Source of the DNA: Burkholderia paludis
GTDB taxonomy: Bacteria > Pseudomonadota > Gammaproteobacteria > Burkholderiales > Burkholderiaceae
Assembly: GCF_000732615.1 (NCBI RefSeq)
Contig: NZ_JPGL01000059.1
Span: 1-64,000, forward strand
Length of the DNA stretch: 64,000 nucleotides
Direction of reading: 5' to 3'
A model generated the notes under the pieces. It worked only from the letters and a program-made list of their open reading frames with translations, searched no databases and was not told the DNA's origin. Both the position numbers and the translations under genes were made by a program. Shown in pieces: positions 1 to 8,745 of this stretch; the stretch's first letter is position 1, and every line of letters starts with the position of its first letter.

Positions 1-1290
1 CTCCCGCCCCTCGCCCCACCGCTGCGCAACCCGGTACGCGACGAGCGACCCGGCCACCGCGAGCAGCATGGGCACGAGGCTGTCGTGATTCGCGCGCGTG
101 AATTCGAGCAGCAGCACGACCGCCGTGATCGGCATCTGCATCGACGCGGCAAGGAACGCGGTCGCGCCGACGAGCGCGCACCCGCCGATCGACGCGCCCG
201 GCCACACGAGGCTCCACAGCCCGCCGAGCACGATGCCGAGCAGCGCGCCGTTCGCGAGGCCCGGGGTCAGCAGGCCGCCCTCCGCGCCGGCCCGCAGGCT
301 GCCGGCCTCGATCAGCACCTTCAGCACGAGCAGCGCGGCGGCAAGACCGATCGTCAGCGTGCCGTCGAAACCGAGCGACGCCGGGCCCTTGCCGTTGCCG
401 AGCAGTTGCGGGAACCGCATCGCGAGCAGGCCGATCACCGCGAAGTTGACCAGCGCGAGCACCGGCAGCCGCCCGTCCTTCGGTGCATCGGCCCGCGCCC
501 GGGTCGTGAGCCGCACGAACCCGTACGCGGCGAAACCGAACAGCGGCCCGCAGACGATCGACCACGCGACGAGCGGCGCACTCAGCACGAACGGCGGCAC
601 CGTGTACTGGTGTTCGTTGCCGAGGCCGATCCACGCGACGGCCGCCGCGATCGCCGACGTCACGACCGCGACGACCAGCGCGCGCCGTTCGAACGTGCCG
701 AGCAGCACTTCGAGCACGAAGATCGCGCCGCCGAGCGGCACGTTGTAGACGGCCGCGAGCCCCGCGCCGGCGCCGCACGCGACCATCAACCGGCAATCGT
801 CCGGCGTGAGCCCCGCGGCATGCGCGAGCCGGCCGGCGAGCAGCGAACCGATCTCGCGCGGCGCGACCTCGCGGCCGAGCGGCGAGCCGAGCGCGACGGT
901 GACGATCTGCAGCAGCGCGTGAACCGTCGTGCTCACGACCGGCATCCGCGGATCGGCCGCGCGTACCGCGCGACGAATGCTGACGAGCGGCCGGCCGTAG
1001 CGGTAGAGCGCCCACCAGCCGCCGCCCGCGACGATCCCGCAGACGATCAGCACCGCGAGCCGGCGCAGCGGATCGGCGTCGGTCACACCGGACAGGAAAC
1101 TCTCGTTGCCGATCACGTGCGCGACGCTGTAGCCGTACGCGACGTGCTGGATCGCATGCAGCAGCAGCGCGAGCAGCATGCCGCCGAGGCCCGCGCCGAG
1201 GCCGGTCAGGATCGTGACGGCGGCCATGCGCGAAAACGGGCTGGCGGCGGGCGAAGAGGCTGCGGGGGCGGACGGAAGATCGGGACGCAT
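1..1290 (-). CDS. ClC-family chloride channel/transporter, C-terminus cut by window edge
   Basis: This is an inner-membrane anion channel or Cl-/H+ antiporter of the ClC (EriC/ClcB) family. The 430 visible codons hold the family selectivity motifs in order: GSPLGREVAPREI near residue 125 (the GREGP-like motif with the gating Glu), a central GAGAGLAAVYNVPLGG stretch, and EGGLLTPGLANGALLG further on. Many hydrophobic helices lie between them. I chose the ATG at 1290 because it starts the open frame just before the first membrane segment. The frame is still open at base 1, so the stop lies outside the window. It stands alone here, with the cytosine deaminase upstream on the same strand about 170 bases away. 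The family is clear; ion specificity and channel versus exchanger are not. Confidence 0.9.
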   Translation of the reverse strand, partial: MRPDLPSAPAASSPAASPFSRMAAVTILTGLGAGLGGMLLALLLHAIQHVAYGYSVAHVIGNESFLSGVTDADPLRRLAVLIVCGIVAGGGWWALYRYGRPLVSIRRAVRAADPRMPVVSTTVHALLQIVTVALGSPLGREVAPREIGSLLAGRLAHAAGLTPDDCRLMVACGAGAGLAAVYNVPLGGAIFVLEVLLGTFERRALVVAVVTSAIAAAVAWIGLGNEHQYTVPPFVLSAPLVAWSIVCGPLFGFAAYGFVRLTTRARADAPKDGRLPVLALVNFAVIGLLAMRFPQLLGNGKGPASLGFDGTLTIGLAAALLVLKVLIEAGSLRAGAEGGLLTPGLANGALLGIVLGGLWSLVWPGASIGGCALVGATAFLAASMQMPITAVVLLLEFTRANHDSLVPMLLAVAGSLVAYRVAQRWGEGRE

Positions 1291-1424
1291 GGGCTCGGCG
1301 GACGGAGATCGATGGGGCGACGCGCAGCACGCACGCCGCCGTCAGGATCGCATCGTAGGCTCGCCGCTCTCATGAGACAAACGTATTTTTCGAATCGACT
1401 CATGCATTTTGTGAATACATCACA

Positions 1425-1445
1425 CCGGCCTGCCGTGACGGCCGG
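1425..1445 (-). terminator. GC-rich hairpin after codA
   Basis: A CCGGCC / GGCCGG stem lies directly downstream of the cytosine deaminase stop on the minus strand. There is no clear T-run, so it may be a weak or factor-assisted terminator. Confidence 0.35.
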
Positions 1446-1457
1446 CCTCCGGGCCCG

Positions 1458-2699
1458 TCATTCCGGATAAGCGAGGCGCTCCGGTTCGCGCCGCATGATG
1501 ACCCGCCCGTTCCGCACCGACAGCGTGGCCTTCGCCTGCCGGCGTACCGCCTCGTAGTCGCTTTCCGCGTCGAGCACGACGAGATTCGCCGGACGCCCGA
1601 CGGCAATGCCGTAGCGATCGCCGAGATGCATCGTTGTCGCGCTGTGGTCGGTCACGAAGTCGAGGCAGCGCTGCAGGTCCTGGTAGCCCATCATGTGGCA
1701 GATATGCAGGCCCGCATCGAGCACGCGCAGGATGTTGCCGTTGCCCAGCGGATACCACGGATCCTTGATCGAATCCTGCCCGAAGCACACGTTGATGCCC
1801 GCGCGGTCGAGTTCCGCGACGCGCGTGACGCCGCGCCGCTTCGGAAACGCGTCGAAGCGCCCCTGCAGGTGAATGCTCTCGGTCGGACACGAGACGAAGT
1901 TCAGGCCCGCGCGCTTCAGCAGCCGGAACAGCTTCGAGCAGTATGCGTTGTCGTACGAGCCCATCGCGGTCGTGTGGCTCGCCGTCACGCGCGCGCCCAT
2001 GCCGCGCACGCGCGCCTCCTCCGCCAGCACTTCCAGAAAGCGCGAATGCGGATCGTCGGTCTCGTCGCAATGCACGTCGACGAGGCAGCCGGTGCGTTCC
2101 GCGAGATCCATCAGGAAGCGGATCGAGCTGACGCCCTGCTCGCGCGTGTTCTCGAAATGCGGAATCCCGCCCACGACGTCCGCGCCCAGGTCGATCGCCT
2201 GCTCCATCAGCGCGCGGCCGCCGTCGAACGACTCGATGCCCTCCTGCGGAAACGCGACGATCTGCAGGTCGATCAGCCCGCGCGCCTCGTCCTTCACCTC
2301 CAGCATCGCCTTCAGCGCGGCCAGCGTCGGATCGGTGACGTCCACGTGCGTACGCACGTGCTGGATCCCGTGGTCGCGCAGCATGCCGATCGCCGCATGC
2401 GCGCGTGCCTTGGTGTCCTCGCGGGTGATCGTCGCCTTGCGTTCGGCCCAGCGCTCGATGCCCTCGAACAGCGTGCCGCTCATGTTCCAAGCCGGCTCGC
2501 CGGCCGTCAGCACGGCATCGAGGTGGATATGCGGTTCGACGAGCGGGGGAATCGCAAGGCGGCCGCCCGCGTCGATATCGTCGTGCCCGGTGGGCGCGGC
2601 CGGCGCCGACTGCGCATCGACCCGCGCAATCGCGCCGCCGTCGATGCCGATCGTGAACAGGCCGTCGCGGCCGCGCAGGCGTACGTTGAACAGATTCAT
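1458..2699 (-). CDS. codA: Cytosine deaminase (amidohydrolase family)
   Basis: It deaminates cytosine to uracil in pyrimidine salvage, in the cytoplasm. The 413-aa product is close to the usual length (E. coli CodA is about 426). It shows the amidohydrolase metal and active-site motifs: HIHLD at residues 57-61, HCDE at 210-213, and a late QDS with Asp309. The YPLGNGN segment after the last motif is typical of CodA. The frame stays open upstream to 2999, but the ATG at 2699 is preceded by a GAGGGG ribosome site at good spacing and starts the family's N-terminus. No codB permease lies next to it. A related amidohydrolase acting on isocytosine or creatinine-like substrates cannot be excluded from sequence alone. 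Confidence 0.88.
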   Translation of the reverse strand: MNLFNVRLRGRDGLFTIGIDGGAIARVDAQSAPAAPTGHDDIDAGGRLAIPPLVEPHIHLDAVLTAGEPAWNMSGTLFEGIERWAERKATITREDTKARAHAAIGMLRDHGIQHVRTHVDVTDPTLAALKAMLEVKDEARGLIDLQIVAFPQEGIESFDGGRALMEQAIDLGADVVGGIPHFENTREQGVSSIRFLMDLAERTGCLVDVHCDETDDPHSRFLEVLAEEARVRGMGARVTASHTTAMGSYDNAYCSKLFRLLKRAGLNFVSCPTESIHLQGRFDAFPKRRGVTRVAELDRAGINVCFGQDSIKDPWYPLGNGNILRVLDAGLHICHMMGYQDLQRCLDFVTDHSATTMHLGDRYGIAVGRPANLVVLDAESDYEAVRRQAKATLSVRNGRVIMRREPERLAYPE

Positions 2700-3146
2700 G
2701 TGGAGACCCCTCGTGGCATGCATGAAGACGGCCGCGCGATTCGTGTCGGCGGCCGTGCGATCCGGTTGACGAGTATGGACGAAAAGCGGCGCTGCGCGCA
2801 CGCGCATCGCATTGCATCGCCGCCGCCATTCACATGCCCGCGCCCCGGATCCCGGGTGCGAGCGGCCCGTTCTCCACGCGCGCCCCGCGTCGACCGGGCG
2901 CCGCGCCGCATCCCGCACCTGTTGCAACGGCGCGACGTCCGGCCCGCGCCGCACGGAGGCCGCCCGCGCGCGATCGCGCGGAAACCGCCAGCGTGACACG
3001 CGCGCGGCGTGTCGTGTCGGTTTTGTGAAGGACTCTTGCCGGTTCCGGAAAGGTGCGCTCGCGGCGCCCGGCGGCCTTGTGCGTGCGGCGCATTCCTATA
3101 CTTGCGCCGAACTTTCGTACCCGCATCCACACGCAGGAGCCTCTAC

Positions 3147-4289
3147 ATGAAAAAAACCCTCGTCGCCGGCGCATGCACCGCCGTGCTGTTCGCCCCGCTC
3201 GCCCACGCGCAAAGCTCGGTCACGCTGTACGGCCTGATCGACGCCGGCATCGTCTACACCAACAACGTCGGCGGCGCGTCGCTGTGGCGCCTGAACAGCG
3301 GCACCGTCAACGGCAGCCGCGTCGGGTTTCGCGGCACCGAGGATCTCGGCGGCGGCCTGAAGGCGCTGTTCGTGCTCGAGAACGGCTTCAACGTGAACAA
3401 CGGCGGGCTCGGGCAGGACGGCAAGCTGTTCGGCCGCCATGCGTACGTCGGCCTGAGCCAGAACGGCTACGGCACGCTGACGCTCGGCCGCCAGTACGAC
3501 ACGATGGTCGATTTCGTCGCGCCGCTGTCGGCCACGGCCGGCGACTTCGGCGACGCGAGCTTCGCGCATCCGTTCGACAACGACAACCTGAACCACTCGC
3601 TGCGCATCAACAACGCGGTCAAGTACACGAGCGAGAACTATGCGGGCTTCAGGATCGGCACGATGTACGCGTTCTCGAACGCGACCAGCTTCGGCGCGAA
3701 CCGTGCGTACAGCGTTGCGGCGAGCTACGCGAACGGCCCGCTGAAGCTGGCCGGCGCCTACCTGCAGATGAACGGCACGAAGGGCTCGACGAGCGCCAGC
3801 GCCGGCGCGACCGACGTCGCCGAAGCGAAAAGCCTGAACCAGGGCGGCTGGTCGGTCGGCGCGGACCGCATGCGTTCGTACGGCGGCGGCGCCAGCTACG
3901 TGTTCGGCCCGGCGACCGTCGGCTTCGTCTATACGCGCTCGCAATACGACAACTCGGGCGCGTTCGGCTCGACCGGCCAGGTCGCGTTCAACAACTACGA
4001 CGTGAACGTGCGCTATGCGGTCACGCCGGCCGTCAGTCTCGGCGCGGCCTACGTGTACACGGACGCCAGCGTATCGAATCCCGACAGCAAGCACGGCACC
4101 GACCCGAAGTGGCACCAGGTCGACCTGCAGGCCGTCTACAAGCTGTCGCGCCGCACGGACGTATACGCCGAGGCGATGTACCAGCACGCGTCGGGCCGCG
4201 GCTACCAGGCGTTCATCAACGGCTCGGGCGGCGCATCGAGCACGGCGAACCAGATCGTCGGCACGATCGGCATGCGCACGCGCTTCTGA
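3147..4289 (+). CDS. Gram-negative trimeric porin (OmpC/OmpQ type)
   Basis: This is an outer-membrane general diffusion porin of the beta-proteobacterial type, 380 aa. A cleavable signal peptide (MKKTLVAGACTAVLFAPLAHA) is followed by SSVTLYGLIDAGI, the hallmark first strand, and an RVGFRGTEDLGGG segment. The protein ends in Phe (IGMRTRF), the C-terminal signature recognised by the BAM machinery. The start ATG at 3147 has an AGGAG site at 3135-3139; the longer open frame from 3009 adds no sensible N-terminus. It diverges from codA and is followed by the DUF4148 gene. The substrate is unknown. Confidence 0.93.
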   Translation: MKKTLVAGACTAVLFAPLAHAQSSVTLYGLIDAGIVYTNNVGGASLWRLNSGTVNGSRVGFRGTEDLGGGLKALFVLENGFNVNNGGLGQDGKLFGRHAYVGLSQNGYGTLTLGRQYDTMVDFVAPLSATAGDFGDASFAHPFDNDNLNHSLRINNAVKYTSENYAGFRIGTMYAFSNATSFGANRAYSVAASYANGPLKLAGAYLQMNGTKGSTSASAGATDVAEAKSLNQGGWSVGADRMRSYGGGASYVFGPATVGFVYTRSQYDNSGAFGSTGQVAFNNYDVNVRYAVTPAVSLGAAYVYTDASVSNPDSKHGTDPKWHQVDLQAVYKLSRRTDVYAEAMYQHASGRGYQAFINGSGGASSTANQIVGTIGMRTRF

Positions 4290-4501
4290 CCGGCGCGAGG
4301 CAACGTCGCCCGCCGGCAGCGAATCCGCGCCGGGTTCGTGCGCCGCGCGCGACGTGCCCCAATGTTGTGCCATCTGGAAGGCAGCCTGCCTGGAATCGGG
4401 GTTTTTACGCATGCGTGCGCTGCGTAGACTGCCTTCGAAGGTCCGGGGCACACGCAGTACGTGCGAACCCCGGCCGCCTACCCCGTACCCAGGAGAACCT
4501 C

Positions 4502-4804
4502 GTGAAATCGCTCGTCGTTACCGCCGCCGCTGCCGTCCTGCTTGTCGCACCGGCCCTGTCGTTCGCCCAACAGGCACAGTCGCCCGTCACGCGCGCGCAA
4601 GTGCTGCAGGAACTGGCCGATCTCGAATCGGTCGGCTTCAACCCGGCGCGCGGTGAATCCAACAACTACCCGGACGACATCATGGCGGCGCAGGAGCGAC
4701 TCCGCGAAAAGCGTCTCGCCGAACAGAAGGCCGCGCACGCCGCATACGGCCCGGCCGGCGCGCCTGCGACGGAATCGGGCGCACCGGTTCGGCCCGCGCT
4801 GTAA
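4502..4804 (+). CDS. DUF4148-type small secreted protein
   Basis: A 100-aa exported protein of unknown function. It has an N-terminal signal peptide (MKSLVVTAAAAVLLVAPALSFA) and the family pattern TRAQVLQELADLESVGFNP, then a short charged helix (AQERLREKRLAEQK) and an Ala/Pro-rich tail. This matches the DUF4148 family, which is multi-copy in Burkholderia. The start is a GTG at 4502 with an AGGAGA ribosome site at 4491-4496. The region from 4290 to 4501 likely carries its own promoter. It converges with the LysR gene. Confidence 0.85.
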   Translation: MKSLVVTAAAAVLLVAPALSFAQQAQSPVTRAQVLQELADLESVGFNPARGESNNYPDDIMAAQERLREKRLAEQKAAHAAYGPAGAPATESGAPVRPAL

Positions 4805-4823
4805 ACGGCATGACGATGCGCGC

Positions 4824-4851
4824 CGCCCGCGACATCGATGGGCCGCGGGCG
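4824..4851. terminator. Hairpin between convergent genes
   Basis: An eight-base GC stem (4824-4831 with 4844-4851) lies between the convergent DUF4148 and LysR genes. It could end transcription in either direction, but there is no T-tract. Confidence 0.35.
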
Positions 4852-4934
4852 CGGCGCGCGTCGTGCCTGCGCGAGCGGCGCGGCCGGCACGAAACGGCCG
4901 GCGGCCCGGCAATGCGCCGGCGCGCGTCCGGCGC

Positions 4935-5882
4935 TCAGGCGGCCTGCGGCTCGCGGTCGATCGTGTTCAGCATCTCGACGTCGCGGGCGATCATCCCCGG
5001 CACCTGCGCGCGCAGCATCTCGACCCAGGTCCGCACCTTCGCATCGACGAAGCGGCGCGACGGATACAGCGCATATACGTTCATCTTCTGCAGGATGTGG
5101 GTGGGGAGCACGCGCACGAGCGTGCCGTCGCGCAGCGCGTCGATCGCCGAGTACAACGGCAGCATGCCGATCCCGATGCCGTCGCGGATCGCAAGGGCGA
5201 GGGATTCGGCCGTGTTGGTCTGCACCGGCCCCGCGACGTGGATCTGCTCGACGCCCTCGGGCCCTTCGAGCACCCATTCGTGCGTCGGGAAGGCCGGCGT
5301 GCACAGCGTCAGGCAGGCGTGCGCCGCCAGATCCTGCGGACGGGCCGGCACGCCGTGCCGCTTCACGTAATCGGGCGACGCGCACAGGATGCTGAAGGTC
5401 GAGCCGAGCAGGTGCGACACGAGTTCCGAATCGGGCAGCGACGAGGCGGTCACGACGGCCATGTCGCTCGTGCCGTCGAACAGGTCGGGCATGCGCTGCG
5501 ACAGCGACAGCTCGATCGACACGTCCGGATATTGCGCGTGATAGCGCGTCAGCGCGGGCAATACATAGTGATGACCGACGCTCGCGAAGCTGTGCATGCG
5601 CAGCACGCCGGCCGGCCGTTCGTGCGCGCAGCTCGCTTCCTCTTCCGCGCGGTCGACGTCGGCGAGGATCTGGCGGCAGCGCCGCAGGTAGCTTTCGCCG
5701 GCCGACGTCAGCGCGAGACGGCGCGTCGAACGATTCATCAGACGGGTGCGCAGGCGTGCCTCGAGTTCCGACACCGCGCGCGACATCGCGCCCGTCGTCG
5801 AATTCAGCGATTGCGCGGCGGCGGTGAAACTGCCCGTCTCGACGACGCGCGAAAACACCCGCATGTTTTGTAGGGTATCCAT
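4935..5882 (-). CDS. LysR-family transcriptional regulator
   Basis: A 315-aa LysR regulator. The winged HTH fills about residues 1-60 (MDTLQNMRVFSRVVETGSF, then the recognition segment STTGAMSRAVSELEARL). An effector-binding domain follows, with the usual GIGIGMLP motif near residue 220. The ATG at 5882 was chosen because it begins the conserved MDTLQNMRVF N-terminus; a TTG four codons upstream is also in frame. It is divergent from the FUSC transporter across about 200 bases, the arrangement seen for AaeR/AaeB aromatic-acid efflux, so it probably regulates that gene in response to an aromatic compound. Confidence 0.9.
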   Translation of the reverse strand: MDTLQNMRVFSRVVETGSFTAAAQSLNSTTGAMSRAVSELEARLRTRLMNRSTRRLALTSAGESYLRRCRQILADVDRAEEEASCAHERPAGVLRMHSFASVGHHYVLPALTRYHAQYPDVSIELSLSQRMPDLFDGTSDMAVVTASSLPDSELVSHLLGSTFSILCASPDYVKRHGVPARPQDLAAHACLTLCTPAFPTHEWVLEGPEGVEQIHVAGPVQTNTAESLALAIRDGIGIGMLPLYSAIDALRDGTLVRVLPTHILQKMNVYALYPSRRFVDAKVRTWVEMLRAQVPGMIARDVEMLNTIDREPQAA

Positions 5883-6083
5883 TCCTGTGAGCAACCTGTA
5901 GCGGAGCCGCTATTTTCCTCTACTGCATGCGACAGATTGTTACTCCGGCTGCAACTATCGTTTCCCCGCAACTACGTTAATGCCCGGGCCCGGCCCTCCT
6001 ACAATCGGCGCCTCACCAGTCGAACGGCCCCGTCCGGACGCGCCGCGGCACCCTGCCCGTCGCCGCACGGGCCACCTCCAGTC

Positions 6084-8267
6084 ATGAAGCCACAACCTGT
6101 GATCGAGCACCCTTCCGTCGAACCGGCACGATGGAGGACCTGGCTCGATCCGCTCGGCGACGCGGCGCGCGACTGGGCCGCCAGCGACGGCCTGATCTGG
6201 CTGCACCTCGCGAAAACCGTACTCGCGGCGCTCCTGGCGATGGGTATCGCGATGCGCCTCGAGATGTCGCAGCCGCGCACGGCGATGACGACCGTGTTCG
6301 TGCTGATGCAGCCGCTGTCGGGGATGGTGTTCGCGAAGAGTTTCTACCGCGTGCTCGGCACGGCGGCCGGCCTCGTCGCCGCGCTCGCGCTCGGCGGGCT
6401 GTTCGCGCAGCAGCCCGAGCTGTACACGGCCGGCATCACGCTGTGGATCGGCGGCTGCATCGCGCTCGCGGTGCGCAACCGCCACTTCCGCTGGTACGGC
6501 TTCGTGCTCGCCGGCTACACGGCGGCGCTGATCGGCCTGCCGGCCGTGATGACGCCGGAGACGCTGTTCCAGTCCGCGCTCACGCGCGCCGCCGAAGTGG
6601 CGCTCGGCATCGCGTGCTCGGGCGCGGTCAGCGCGCTGATCCTGCCGCTCAGTTCGGCCAAGGCGCTGATGCGCTCGCTCGGCGCGCGCCACGCGACGTT
6701 CGCGGCCTTCACGGCCGGCGCACTCTCGGGCGACGTCGCCCGCGGCGATTTCGAGCGGCGCTTCGCCGACTTCGTCGACGACATCGTGGGTTTCGAGGCC
6801 AACCGCGCGTTCGCGTCGTTCGAGGATCCGCACATTCGCGCGCGCAGCCGCCGGCTCGCACGCCTGAACAGCGAATTCATGAACGCGTGCACGCGGCTGC
6901 ATGCGCTGCATCAGCTCGTCAAGCGGCTGCGCGCGACCGGCGCCGACGCGGTGCTCGAGGCGCTGGCGCCGCACATCGACGCACTCGCGCAACGGTTCGC
7001 CGCGCTGCGCGACGAGCGGCAGCGCGGCATCGCGCCGGCCACCGGCGCGCTGCTCGAACTGCGCCGCTTTCACAGCGCGCTGCCGAAGGCCGCGCGCGCG
7101 TCGCGACGCCCCCTCGAGGACCATGCGGCCGGCGGCCTGCTCGACTTCGATACCGCGATCGAGCTGCTGTACCGCTTCATCGGCGAATACCTCGGCTACG
7201 CGGACACCTACGCGTCGCTCGACCAGGACGATCACGCGTTCGAACGCTCGGTCACGCACTACGCGCTGAAGACGAACACGTTCTTCGTCGGCTTCGCCTT
7301 CCTGCGCACGATCGTCGCCGTCGGCGCGATGAGCGCGTTCTGGATCGCGTCGGAGTGGTCGAGCGGCCCGCTCGCCGTGATCGCCACCGCGATGGCCTGC
7401 GCGCTCAGCTCGACGTCGCCGCGCGCACCGAAGTTCGTCGCGCAGATGGGCGTCGGCGCGGCGTTCGCGACCGCCGTCGGCTACCTGTTCCTGTGCTACG
7501 TGTATCCGAACATCGACGGCTTCCCGCTGCTGTGCGCGGCGCTCGCGCCGGTGCTCGGCATCGGCGCGTTCCTCGCGATGCGGCCGGGCCTGTCCGGCTA
7601 CGGGATCGGCTTCGCGGTGTTCTTCTGCCTGCTCGCCGGCCCCGACAACACCATCGCGTACACGCCCGAGGTGCTGATCAACAACGGGCTGGCCATCGTC
7701 GTTGCGTTGCTCTCCTGCTCGATCGTGTTCGCGGTCGTGTTCCCCACCCACATGCCCTGGCTGACCGGCCGTATCGCGCACGACCTGCGCCGCCAGGTCA
7801 CACTGGCGTGCGAAGGCGCGCGGGACGGCCTCGCGCAGCGCTTCCAGTCGAGCACGCACGACCTGATGGCGCAACTGCGCACGCTGCTCGTCCGGCGCAC
7901 GCGGCAGCATCGCGACGCGATGCGCTGGATGCTGTCGACGCTCGAGGTCGGCCACGCGGTGATCGATTTGCGCGACGAGCTGGACGCGTTCTGTGCATCG
8001 AAGCCGCCCCAGACGCTGCGCTGGACCGGCTCGATCGACGAGGTGCTGCACGAGCTGCCGCGCTTTTTCGACGATCCGACGCCCGGCCATCACGCGCGCA
8101 CGCTGAAATCGGTGAATCTCGCGATCCGCGCGGCGCAGCACACGCTGCAGGCGTGGTACGCGGTGCCGGACGCGCGCCGCAGCATGCAGCGGATCGTCGG
8201 CTGCCTGCACTTCATGCGCAGCGCGCTGCTGGACAAGGACGCGCCGTTCAACCGCCACCGTCATTGA
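6084..8267 (+). CDS. FUSC-family membrane efflux protein (AaeB/fusaric acid resistance type)
   Basis: A 727-aa inner-membrane protein with the duplicated FUSC layout. A first block of about six helices (residues 30-190, including QPRTAMTTVFVLMQPLSG) is followed by a cytoplasmic helical stretch. A second membrane block lies around 400-560 and a soluble C-terminal domain follows. Members export aromatic carboxylic acids, usually with a periplasmic adaptor; no adaptor or small DUF1656 gene is adjacent, so this copy may act alone or with a partner elsewhere. The start at 6084 follows a run of upstream open frame with no family homology. Regulation by the divergent LysR is likely. Confidence 0.85.
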   Translation: MKPQPVIEHPSVEPARWRTWLDPLGDAARDWAASDGLIWLHLAKTVLAALLAMGIAMRLEMSQPRTAMTTVFVLMQPLSGMVFAKSFYRVLGTAAGLVAALALGGLFAQQPELYTAGITLWIGGCIALAVRNRHFRWYGFVLAGYTAALIGLPAVMTPETLFQSALTRAAEVALGIACSGAVSALILPLSSAKALMRSLGARHATFAAFTAGALSGDVARGDFERRFADFVDDIVGFEANRAFASFEDPHIRARSRRLARLNSEFMNACTRLHALHQLVKRLRATGADAVLEALAPHIDALAQRFAALRDERQRGIAPATGALLELRRFHSALPKAARASRRPLEDHAAGGLLDFDTAIELLYRFIGEYLGYADTYASLDQDDHAFERSVTHYALKTNTFFVGFAFLRTIVAVGAMSAFWIASEWSSGPLAVIATAMACALSSTSPRAPKFVAQMGVGAAFATAVGYLFLCYVYPNIDGFPLLCAALAPVLGIGAFLAMRPGLSGYGIGFAVFFCLLAGPDNTIAYTPEVLINNGLAIVVALLSCSIVFAVVFPTHMPWLTGRIAHDLRRQVTLACEGARDGLAQRFQSSTHDLMAQLRTLLVRRTRQHRDAMRWMLSTLEVGHAVIDLRDELDAFCASKPPQTLRWTGSIDEVLHELPRFFDDPTPGHHARTLKSVNLAIRAAQHTLQAWYAVPDARRSMQRIVGCLHFMRSALLDKDAPFNRHRH

Positions 8268-8353
8268 CGATCGATGCGCCCGCAACGGGATCCTTGTTCC
8301 GGATGGAAATATGCTCTACAGACCCGGTGATTAATCTTTAAGCAGTGCGAGCC

Positions 8354-8396
8354 TATAGTTTCCTCACTGCCAGCGAGACTGGCATTCACCAGGAGA
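8354..8396 (+). promoter_or_regulatory. Leader of the small secreted peptide: -10, inverted repeat, strong RBS
   Basis: A TATAGT hexamer at 8354-8359 fits a -10 element. It is followed by a GCCAG/CTGGC inverted repeat (8369-8373 with 8379-8383) and an AGGAGA ribosome site at 8391-8396. The repeat could be an operator or a short 5' stem. Confidence 0.4.
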
Positions 8397-8403
8397 AACC
8401 GAA

Positions 8404-8616
8404 ATGAAGCCGCTGCACCTCGCCCTCGTTGCCCTGTCGCTCACCGCCGCTGTCGCCCATGCACAGCCGGCGCAGACCGACGCCGCCCAGCAACAGGCGA
8501 ACCGCGCCGAAGCCGTGCAGGCCGCCGGCCGCGTCGATCATGCGCAATCGAAGCAGGACGACCCGAACGCCTGTGTCGGCCCGGTCAGCTTCTGCAACAT
8601 CTACTTCGGCAGCTGA
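8404..8616 (+). CDS. Small secreted peptide of unknown function
   Basis: A 70-aa product that I cannot assign. A clear signal peptide (MKPLHLALVALSLTAAVAHA) would leave a mature peptide of about 50 residues, rich in Gln, Ala and Asp. It has just two cysteines near the C-terminus (CVGPVSFC), which could form a disulfide in the periplasm. A well-spaced AGGAGA site, an upstream TATAGT and an inverted repeat indicate that it is expressed. It stands alone between the FUSC gene and the convergent aminopeptidase. Confidence 0.7.
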   Translation: MKPLHLALVALSLTAAVAHAQPAQTDAAQQQANRAEAVQAAGRVDHAQSKQDDPNACVGPVSFCNIYFGS

Positions 8617-8650
8617 GCATGACGCCGCGTCGTCACGGTCAGGCCCGCGT

Positions 8651-8737
8651 CGCCCGCATTGCATGCGCGGGCGAGCGGCGCGCCGGCCGATCGCCGCATC
8701 GCCGCTCCGATCCACGCCGCTTCGATTGAAGCGGCGC
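8651..8737. terminator. Double hairpin between convergent genes
   Basis: Two strong stems lie between convergent genes. The first is CGCCCGC/GCGGGCG (8651-8657 with 8667-8673). The second is a nine-base stem with a GATT loop (8716-8724 with 8729-8737). They are well placed as a bidirectional terminator, although neither has a T-run. Confidence 0.5.
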
Positions 8738-8745
8738 ATGCCGTT

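Noticed and set aside
85-1470. A plus-strand open frame across the chloride channel
   Set aside because: Composition is Arg/Ala-rich nonsense, while the minus strand encodes an intact ClC family protein.
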